DNA of 6,653 nucleotides from Ignavibacteriota bacterium. GTDB taxonomy: Bacteria > Bacteroidota > Kapaibacteriia > Palsa-1295. Shown piece after piece: positions 1 to 4,854 of this stretch (position 1 is the first letter of the stretch; each line of letters begins with the position of its first letter). The notes under the pieces are model-generated. The model ran no database searches, had not been told where the DNA came from, and saw nothing but the letters and a program-made list of their open reading frames with translations. A program made the position numbers and the translations under genes. The DNA is taken from assembly GCA_003151215.1 (NCBI GenBank), contig PLXB01000224.1, positions 1,620-8,272 of the forward strand, given 5' to 3'.

Positions 1-315
1 CCTGCAGCAGGTCCTGTGCCTCCACAAGATGCAAATAAACTTATGCATATTGCATTGCCGATCGGAAAGGGAAATATCCTCATGGCAACGGATGCTCTGG
101 AATCAATGGGGCAGAAATTAGCTGCCGGAGATAATTTTTCTCTTGCGATGTCTGCTGATAGTCCGGCAGAAGCCGATAAGCTTTTTAATGGGTTATCGGC
201 AGGCGGGAAAGTGGAAATGCCAATGGGCGATGCACCGTGGGGTTCCTATTTTGGAATGGCGAAAGATAAATTCGGCATCCGATGGATGGTCAGTTACGAT
301 AAACCAAGAACATAA
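1..315 (+). CDS. VOC family (PhnB-like, glyoxalase-fold) protein, 5'-truncated by the window edge
   Basis: This is the C-terminal part of a vicinal-oxygen-chelate fold protein of the PhnB/'3-demethylubiquinone methyltransferase-like' type. The frame is open from base 1 to the TAA at 313-315, about 104 residues; whole members are usually about 140-150, so the first quarter to third is missing. A GTG at base 16 is an internal codon and not a convincing start. Features seen: a strand with 'MHIALPIGKGNILMATD', then 'SMGQKLAAGDNFSLAMSAD', then the family hallmark 'AEADKLFNGLSAGGKVEMPM' and the C-terminal 'WGSYFGMAKDKFGIRWMV'. In this family such proteins are small dimeric cytosolic proteins of mostly unknown substrate, and many are not true enzymes. 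It sits four bases before a DoxX gene and near an SRPBCC gene, a grouping often seen for small stress- or detoxification-linked proteins. The family call is firm; the substrate is unknown. Confidence 0.9.
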   Translation, partial: PAAGPVPPQDANKLMHIALPIGKGNILMATDALESMGQKLAAGDNFSLAMSADSPAEADKLFNGLSAGGKVEMPMGDAPWGSYFGMAKDKFGIRWMVSYDKPRT

Positions 316-319
316 AAAA

Positions 320-730
320 ATGAGCGAACCTACGATCATTTCGAAATGGAAAACGTATGCTCCGCAGTTGCGGAGCATACTGCGTATTGTTGCAGCAATA
401 ATGTTTATTCAAGTCGGCACGATGAAGCTCTTCGGCTTCCCGGTGAGTATGCCCGGCGGCAATACCGCTTCATTTTTTTCCGAGATCTGGTTTGCAGGGT
501 TTCTCGAAGTCTTCGGCGGCGCATTTATCCTCATAGGTCTCTTCACGCGTCCGGTCGCTTTCATTCTTGCAGGAGAGATGGCAGTTGCCTATTTCCAATC
601 ACACGCCCCCAAAAGTATCTGGACAGTAATCAATGGTGGCGCTCCCGCCGTACTCTTCTGCTTTATTTGGCTCTATTTATCTGCTGCAGGACCGGGGCCA
701 TGGAGTATAGATGCGAAAAGACGTAAATGA
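320..730 (+). CDS. DoxX family integral membrane protein
   Basis: A 136-residue membrane protein of the DoxX family. Four hydrophobic segments are visible at about residues 19-38, 55-75, 78-93 and 106-123. Family-like motifs are 'LRIVAAIMFIQVGTMKLFGF', 'EVFGGAFILIGLFTRPVAF', 'AVAYF', 'NGGAPAVLF' and the C-terminal 'GPGPWSID'. I chose the ATG at 320 because it lies four bases after the upstream VOC stop and gives the usual family length. An in-frame ATG at 143 would only add residues read out of frame from the VOC gene. There is no clear Shine-Dalgarno sequence, so translation is probably coupled to the upstream gene. DoxX proteins act in the inner membrane; some are linked to quinone/thiosulfate oxidation or redox homeostasis, but for stand-alone members the role is unknown. 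No function beyond membrane location and family can be read here. Confidence 0.92.
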   Translation: MSEPTIISKWKTYAPQLRSILRIVAAIMFIQVGTMKLFGFPVSMPGGNTASFFSEIWFAGFLEVFGGAFILIGLFTRPVAFILAGEMAVAYFQSHAPKSIWTVINGGAPAVLFCFIWLYLSAAGPGPWSIDAKRRK

Positions 731-801
731 TAGGGTTCCGGAAAAAAACGAGAAATTTTCTCATTCGATGTCCGGTTTATCACTCCCATTCGTCTTTAGG
801 G

Positions 802-807
802 TATAAT
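802..807 (+). promoter_or_regulatory. Candidate -10 box (TATAAT) upstream of the SRPBCC gene
   Basis: A perfect TATAAT lies 30 bases before the preferred SRPBCC start at 838, and its last T begins an unbroken run of ten T residues (807-816). No good -35 hexamer is visible 16-18 bases upstream, so support is only the hexamer, its AT-rich downstream flank and its position. It fits a separate start of transcription for the SRPBCC gene, in addition to read-through from VOC-DoxX. Confidence 0.4.
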
Positions 808-837
808 TTTTTTTTTAACGCATTTACTTTAAATCAC

Positions 838-1257
838 ATGGCAAAAACAATCAGTCAGAAAGTGGTATTCAAGAACACAACGCCGAAAGCGCTGTATGAT
901 CTTTATATGAATCCGAAAAAGCATTCGATGATCTCCGCCGCTCCGGCAACAATTTCTTCGAAGCAGGGAGGACCATTTTCTGTCTATGGCGGATATATCA
1001 CCGGCAAGAATCTGCATATAGTCAAGGATAAACTAATCGTTCAATCCTGGAGAACTGCGGAATGGGATAAAAATGATATTGATTCGACATTCATTATCAG
1101 CCTCGAGCCAAAGGGAAAAGATGTTGTTATGCAGGCAATCCATGCGAACGTTCCCGATAAACATGAGGCAAGTCTTGCAAAGGGCTGGAACGATCACTAT
1201 TGGAATCCGTGGAAGCAGTATTTAGCAGGAAAACCAATTACGCGTCCTCAAATGTAA
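838..1257 (+). CDS. SRPBCC family / AHSA1-like (Aha1 C-terminal domain-like) protein
   Basis: A 139-residue protein with the START/Bet v1-like helix-grip fold of the AHSA1 (activator of Hsp90 ATPase homologue) subfamily. Diagnostic stretches are the N-terminal strand and helix 'QKVVFKNTTPKALYDLYMNP' (residues 7-26), 'GGPFSVYGGYITGKNL' (44-59), 'IVQSWRTAEWDKND' (67-80) and the C-terminal 'KGWNDHYWNPWKQYLAG' (115-131). The same frame opens at an ATG at 727, overlapping the DoxX stop as ATGA, which would add 37 residues. I prefer 838 because the family fold starts there, the extra residues look non-conserved (including 'GYNFFFNAF' from the T10 tract), and a TATAAT lies between the two starts. 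Bacterial members bind small hydrophobic ligands or have unknown roles, and an Hsp90 link should not be assumed. Its neighbours DoxX and VOC are common companions. The family call is firm; the ligand is unknown. Confidence 0.9.
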   Translation: MAKTISQKVVFKNTTPKALYDLYMNPKKHSMISAAPATISSKQGGPFSVYGGYITGKNLHIVKDKLIVQSWRTAEWDKNDIDSTFIISLEPKGKDVVMQAIHANVPDKHEASLAKGWNDHYWNPWKQYLAGKPITRPQM

Positions 1258-1389
1258 TGCTACTCCATGGCAGGTGAGTTGCAGGAATATATCATCGAAT
1301 AACGGATTATGAAGTGAAAAGGGATTCAAAATGAGCCTCTGAATTCTCCTGCCTGTCCGGGAATATTTTAAATTTGCCTGGTACTTCCC

Positions 1390-1403
1390 TGGATTATAAT
1401 CCA
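1390..1403. promoter_or_regulatory. Perfect 14-bp palindrome containing TATAAT (possible operator)
   Basis: TGGATTATAATCCA is identical to its reverse complement and encloses a TATAAT at 1395-1400, 89 bases before the crotonase start. A dimeric repressor site overlapping a -10 element is a reasonable reading, but no good -35 is present at the right distance and no regulator gene lies next to it. The rest of the 234-base gap (1258-1491) shows no gene and no clear terminator. Confidence 0.3.
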
Positions 1404-1491
1404 TGTATTCATCATGACGTAAATATTAGGAAACAATGCAGATAAATTTGCTTGTCTTAGCGTTATACTTCGTTCGTACTTATGAATTGCT

Positions 1492-2286
1492 ATGCAAACA
1501 GACTCATTCCATTATTCCGTCATAGATCATATTGCCCGCATCCGGTTTGCGCGGCCGAAGACGCTTGGTTCGCTCACATTCCAGGTGTACCGCGATCTTG
1601 CAGATTGTATGTATCGGCTTCGCGCTGATGATAAGGTTAAAGTCGTCATTATCGAAGGCGAAGGTAAAGGCTTTTGCTCCGGCGGAGATGTGCATGAGAT
1701 CATCGGCGATCTTTTCGAGCGCGATGTAAAAGGTTTGCTTGATTTTACGCGTATGACGGGGGAGTTGATCGCCAATTTGCGCCAGCTCGAAAAACCGATT
1801 ATCGCCTCTGTCAATGGGATTGCCGCCGGTGCAGGAGCGGTGATCGCACTTGCAAGCGATTTCCGCATACTTGCAAAGGAAGCGAATATCGCTTTCCTTT
1901 TTCAGAAAGTCGGGTTGACGGCAGCAGATATGGGAGCGGTATTTTTACTGCCGAAAGTTGTCGGCGTTGCCCGTGCAACAGAATATTTAATGTTGGGGGA
2001 TAAGATTTCAAGCGATGAAGCGTTACGAGTCGGCCTTGCAAATAAAGTTGTAGAACTTACCGAATTAGAAAATGAAACTATGTTGCTTGCAAAGCGCCTG
2101 GCCGGAAGTGCATCCCTTGCGTTGGGGTTAACGAAGAGGCTCATTAATAATGAATGGCTGATGGATATTACATCTGCGATCGAACAAGAAGCTACAGCAC
2201 AAGCGCTGATGATGCAGACGGCAGATCATAAGGAATTCTACAAAGCATTCAAAGAAAAACGTTCGGCAAAATTCTCGGGAAAATAA
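1492..2286 (+). CDS. Enoyl-CoA hydratase/isomerase (crotonase) superfamily protein
   Basis: A 264-residue crotonase-fold protein acting on acyl-CoA thioesters in the cytosol. Seen: the first oxyanion-hole region 'GKGFCSGGDV' (residues 58-67), the second 'NGIAAGAGAVIALASDFRI' (108-126), then 'FLFQKVGLTAADMGAVFLLP' (135-154) and the trailing 'GDKISSDEALRVGLANKVV' (169-187). Length is normal for the family. The two catalytic glutamates of classical enoyl-CoA hydratase (Glu144 and Glu164 in the rat mitochondrial enzyme) appear replaced by Val117 and about Lys139. By my hand alignment, Asp146 of 'AADMG' falls at the position of the catalytic Asp204 of rat delta3,5-delta2,4-dienoyl-CoA isomerase. 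It may therefore be an isomerase or another crotonase reaction rather than a standard hydratase. The ATG at 1492 fits the family N-terminus; no Shine-Dalgarno is visible. It precedes gmk by three bases in the same frame and is likely co-transcribed with it, though no shared pathway is evident. Confidence 0.92.
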   Translation: MQTDSFHYSVIDHIARIRFARPKTLGSLTFQVYRDLADCMYRLRADDKVKVVIIEGEGKGFCSGGDVHEIIGDLFERDVKGLLDFTRMTGELIANLRQLEKPIIASVNGIAAGAGAVIALASDFRILAKEANIAFLFQKVGLTAADMGAVFLLPKVVGVARATEYLMLGDKISSDEALRVGLANKVVELTELENETMLLAKRLAGSASLALGLTKRLINNEWLMDITSAIEQEATAQALMMQTADHKEFYKAFKEKRSAKFSGK

Positions 2287-2289
2287 ATT

Positions 2290-2847
2290 TTGAAACAATT
2301 AATTGTTATCAGCGCACCTTCGGGAGCAGGGAAGACGACCATTACGAAACGCATACTTTCCGCGCATTCGGATATACTTACTTTTAGTATTTCTGCGACG
2401 ACGCGAAAAATGCGCGATGGAGAACGGGATGGGATAGACTACTATTTCCTTTCAAAAGAAGAATTCCTTCGGAAGATCAAAGAGAATGAATTGATCGAAT
2501 ACGAAGAGATATTTGGGAATTTTTATGGTACGCTTGTCACCGAAATTGATCGGGCACGTTCGGAAGGTAAAAGTTTACTTTTTGATATCGATGTGAGGGG
2601 GGGGATTTCGATCCATGCCCGGTATCCCGATCATACGCTGCTTATTTTCATCAGCCCGCCTTCAATGGAAATTTTGGGAGATCGCCTTGCTAAACGCGGA
2701 AGTGAAACTGATGAAATTATTGAGCGCCGGCTTGCCCGTGCCGAGATGGAAATGGGGATGGCAAGCGTCTATGCCCATGTTGTTGTCAATGCCGATCTGG
2801 AAAAGGCTGTGGAAGAGGTGGAGGGGCTTATTTTCTCCGAAAATTAA
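2290..2847 (+). CDS. gmk: Guanylate kinase (GMP kinase), TTG start
   Basis: Guanylate kinase phosphorylates GMP (and dGMP) to GDP with ATP, an essential cytosolic step in purine nucleotide supply. The 185-residue length is typical. Seen: the P-loop 'APSGAGKTT' (residues 9-17), the GMP-binding 'SISATTRKMRDGERDGIDYYF' region (33-53), 'FGNFYGT' (75-81), the Walker-B-like 'LLFDIDVRGG' (96-105, usually DIDVQGA), and the lid 'LAKRGSETDEIIERRLARAE' (133-152). The start is TTG at 2290: it gives the canonical 'MKQLIVISAPSGAGKT' N-terminus, and the preceding in-frame codons are ATT and the TAA stop of the crotonase. A weak GGGA at 2277-2280 could serve as ribosome binding site inside the upstream gene. 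The R-G-G stretch is encoded by A followed by eight G residues (2597-2604), a slip-prone tract. In many bacteria gmk is followed directly by rpoZ; here rpoZ lies about 3.5 kb downstream. Confidence 0.97.
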   Translation: MKQLIVISAPSGAGKTTITKRILSAHSDILTFSISATTRKMRDGERDGIDYYFLSKEEFLRKIKENELIEYEEIFGNFYGTLVTEIDRARSEGKSLLFDIDVRGGISIHARYPDHTLLIFISPPSMEILGDRLAKRGSETDEIIERRLARAEMEMGMASVYAHVVVNADLEKAVEEVEGLIFSEN

Positions 2848-3075
2848 TGGTATGACCTTTTATACGAATCCTTGATCAATAACGAAGAGGGTTCAACTTT
2901 TAAAGCTCTTGCTATTCGTTCTTAAGGTAAGTAATGTAAGATTATATTCTCCTCGCTCAACTGAGCCGATATAGGTTCGGTGTAAATCGGCATATTCTGC
3001 CAGTTTTTCCTGAGAAACACCCAATTTATTCCGGAATCCTCGGATATTATCGCCTGCAATCGTCACTAAACTCAT
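2844..3075 (-). pseudogene. XRE/Cro-type helix-turn-helix regulator broken by a one-base frameshift
   Basis: On the minus strand an ATG at 3075 opens a 60-codon frame with a clear XRE-type HTH: 'GDNIRGFRNKLGVSQEKLAE' then 'ADLHRTYIGSVERGEYNLTL'. After 'LLTLR' (residue 52) the frame yields an unrelated tail 'TNSKSFKS' and stops at 2893-2895. Skipping one A just after that Arg codon gives 'RIARALKVEPSSLL', the expected fifth helix and end of this family, continuing to a stop at 2844-2846. Restored length is 76 residues, normal for small controller-type regulators, and the restored stop overlaps the convergent gmk stop in TTAA. 'LHRTYIGSVERGE' resembles controller (C) proteins of restriction-modification systems and related orphan regulators; no restriction or methylase gene lies in this window. 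The frameshift may be real decay or a sequence error. The 60-residue form keeps the recognition helix but lacks the last helix, so it may not fold or dimerise. Confidence 0.8.
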
Positions 3076-3081
3076 GAATGC

Positions 3082-3150
3082 AAGTTATACTCTGACAGAG
3101 TAAAAATCTACAGAGTATAACTTCCATTAAAATTATGCAGAGTATAACTT
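3082..3150. promoter_or_regulatory. Operator array: three identical 13-bp sites plus a half site upstream of the XRE gene
   Basis: The 13-mer CAGAGTATAACTT occurs exactly at 3111-3123 and 3138-3150 (+ orientation, 27 bases apart) and as its exact reverse complement at 3082-3094. A seven-base partial copy CAGAGTA at 3096-3102 forms a palindrome with the first copy (TACTCTGACAGAGTA, 3088-3102, with T/A pairs further out). The copy nearest the XRE gene ends seven bases from its ATG. Each copy contains a -10-like hexamer: TATACT on the minus strand or TATAAC on the plus strand. Binding by the adjacent XRE protein for autoregulation is the natural inference, as with C-protein boxes. Both the leftward XRE gene and the rightward exported-protein operon could be controlled from here. 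Confidence 0.7.
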
Positions 3151-3202
3151 TCTATCGTATATTTCTCCCCAGGACTTTAAAGAGACTATCTCCGGCAGCA
3201 GG

Positions 3203-3232
3203 TGTTATTATAGGGTATGAACTTATGCCCTA
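3203..3232 (+). promoter_or_regulatory. Weak promoter candidate (extended -10) overlapping an inverted repeat, upstream of the T9SS cargo gene
   Basis: TG-T-TATTAT at 3203-3211 resembles an extended -10 element, with no convincing -35. Immediately after, TAGGGTAT (3211-3218) and ATGCCCTA (3225-3232) can pair around a six-base loop, with one U-G pair in RNA. No T tract follows on the plus strand, so it is not an obvious terminator; it might be an operator or a leader hairpin. The gene starts at 3288, and a second short palindrome GTCTTTTAAAGAC (3275-3287) directly abuts its ATG. Confidence 0.25.
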
Positions 3233-3287
3233 AGATTTAATGGAAATAAAATGTAACCTTTCCGCGTCTCAGTAGTCTTTTAAAGAC

Positions 3288-4835
3288 ATGCGTTACTTTG
3301 TTATCATAGGAATTCTCTGCGCTTTCGCCCCGGCTACCTTCGCCCAAGCTGCCGATCCGAAGGCTATTGACCTCAGCGGGAAAATGGATACGATTGCGAG
3401 GGGAAGCCAAAATGTTGATCTTGGCGGTTTCCTAAATGTCAGGACTCACCATCAACCACCATGGGAGGATTTTGAACTAAAAAAAAGTGATCATACCAAA
3501 ATGCGTTTCGGTGGACCATTGATTTTTGACACGACAAACAATCCGCCTTTTGCGAATGGTGGTTATGATCCGCAGTTTTACGGAGATTTTGATGGAGATG
3601 GAATTGGAGATATTATTGCTGATGATGGAGTATTTTTTAAGGGTAAGTCACTCTTCCCCTATTTTGACACTGCTACTTCAGGTTGCTTTGTGAGGGATCC
3701 CTTTTACCCGAAGGTTATTGATTTTGATGAAGATGGCACTGAAGATTTTATTATATGCGCTGGAGACCATCGCATTAGGGTTTTTAATGGTGGTTCTTCT
3801 TTTGGTAAAATAAAGTATTTATACGCTTCAGATTCCGTGCAGCTTCCAGATCAGATTTATTCAATGGAAGTTGGTAAATTTAATCCTCAACAGAAGCCGA
3901 TGATAATTAGCTACGCAGGTAATAAAATTTATCTTATTAAACAGACAGGAAATAGTTTTTCTCAGGATAGTGTCATCATAGTTTCCGATAGTGCATTAGG
4001 GGGTATTATTGTCACGAACCTTTATGCAACCGATATAACAGGCGATGGAATTACCGATCTCATAGTTTCTGATGGATTGCACATTTATATTTTCAAAGGT
4101 GGTGACAATTTCGGAACCTACCAGCTTACCTCACAGAATGCTTTCTATACGATTAAATCACCTCGTTTGACTGATTTTGCAAACTATGGATTTATAAGAA
4201 ATTTCGGAGCTAACGGTGGTTATGCAACTGATGGATTAAGAGCGTGTGGCGACCTGACTGGCACCGGCATTCCATATCTTGCTGTAGGGGCTGAAGTTAA
4301 TGAATCTGGGTATTTTAAAGGATATGAATTTTTTTATGCCGGTGGTAAAGCCTTAGATTCTCTATATGACGCCGTCGTGGGATATGTCGATCAGGGTTTA
4401 GGCGGTATAGATACGTTGCATTCTATTAATACCAGTGGGCGAACGGTTTGTCTTTTAAATGATTTTTTTGATCAAAATTTTGGGAATCTCGATTTAGATT
4501 TTCTCATGTCCCGTGACTGCGAAAATATTCCTCATAAAACAAATCCGAATATGGTGGGAGTCGTTTGGATGGAACAGGACTCATTACAATTAATTGCATA
4601 TCCGGCTTTAGCAAATAGATTTGTTAAACTTCACATTTCCGCCATTCAATCTGAAAAGGCAACAGTAGAAATTTTCGATCTTCTCGGCAGAAGATTAGAT
4701 GTTCGGGAAGTGATCCTCGATGCCGGAGAAAATACAGAATTCTACAATACTGGAAATTTCAGCGAAGGAACATATATTGCCCGGCTTAAAACATCCAGCA
4801 ATGAATTAGTAGCAAAGTTTATCATTCATCATTAA
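3288..4835 (+). CDS. Exported FG-GAP/VCBS-repeat protein with T9SS type A C-terminal sorting domain
   Basis: A 515-residue protein predicted to be exported by Sec and then secreted or surface-anchored by the type IX secretion system. Residues 1-20 are a signal peptide (hydrophobic 'FVIIGILCAFAPATFA', cleavage near AQA-ADP). The body carries FG-GAP/VCBS-like beta-propeller repeats with calcium-binding-type loops: 'GDFDGDGIGDII' (99-110), 'IDFDEDGTEDFI' (144-155), 'TDITGDGITDLI' (248-259), and degenerate copies near 321-332 and 391-408. The last ~80 residues (from 'LIAYPALANRFVKLHI', 435 onward) form a Por/T9SS type A domain with 'VEIFDLLGRRLDV' and the ending 'EGTYIARLKTSSNELVAKF'. The usual 'YPNP' opening is altered to 'YPAL'. 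The ATG at 3288 gives a clean signal peptide; no Shine-Dalgarno is seen. It is followed 19 bases later by another exported protein, a likely operon. The gene looks more AT-rich than crotonase and rpoZ. Binding partner or substrate is unknown. Confidence 0.9.
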   Translation: MRYFVIIGILCAFAPATFAQAADPKAIDLSGKMDTIARGSQNVDLGGFLNVRTHHQPPWEDFELKKSDHTKMRFGGPLIFDTTNNPPFANGGYDPQFYGDFDGDGIGDIIADDGVFFKGKSLFPYFDTATSGCFVRDPFYPKVIDFDEDGTEDFIICAGDHRIRVFNGGSSFGKIKYLYASDSVQLPDQIYSMEVGKFNPQQKPMIISYAGNKIYLIKQTGNSFSQDSVIIVSDSALGGIIVTNLYATDITGDGITDLIVSDGLHIYIFKGGDNFGTYQLTSQNAFYTIKSPRLTDFANYGFIRNFGANGGYATDGLRACGDLTGTGIPYLAVGAEVNESGYFKGYEFFYAGGKALDSLYDAVVGYVDQGLGGIDTLHSINTSGRTVCLLNDFFDQNFGNLDLDFLMSRDCENIPHKTNPNMVGVVWMEQDSLQLIAYPALANRFVKLHISAIQSEKATVEIFDLLGRRLDVREVILDAGENTEFYNTGNFSEGTYIARLKTSSNELVAKFIIHH

Positions 4836-4854
4836 CATTCACTTAAATACGTCT

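Noticed and set aside
143..319. N-terminal extension of the DoxX frame to the ATG at 143
   Set aside because: Lies inside the VOC gene in another frame; DoxX homology and normal length start at 320.
346..726. Plus-strand frame overlapping the DoxX gene
   Set aside because: Translation is Arg/Ser/His-rich with no family pattern, while the overlapping DoxX frame has clear membrane segments and motifs.
750..762. GAGAAATTTTCTC palindrome after DoxX as a terminator
   Set aside because: Loop would be too small, the stem is AT-rich and no T tract follows directly.
1222..1404. Minus-strand 60-codon frame across the SRPBCC end and the intergenic gap
   Set aside because: No recognisable motif or promoter; overlaps a well-supported gene and contains the palindrome.
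1527..1868. Minus-strand 113-codon frame opposite the crotonase gene
   Set aside because: Ser/Pro/Arg-rich antisense shadow of a clear crotonase coding region.
3175..3287. Imperfect inverted repeat CTTTAAAGAGACTA / TAGTCTTTTAAAG as mobile-element ends
   Set aside because: Short, AT-rich and gapped, enclosing only about 110 bases with no transposase; more likely chance or leader structure.
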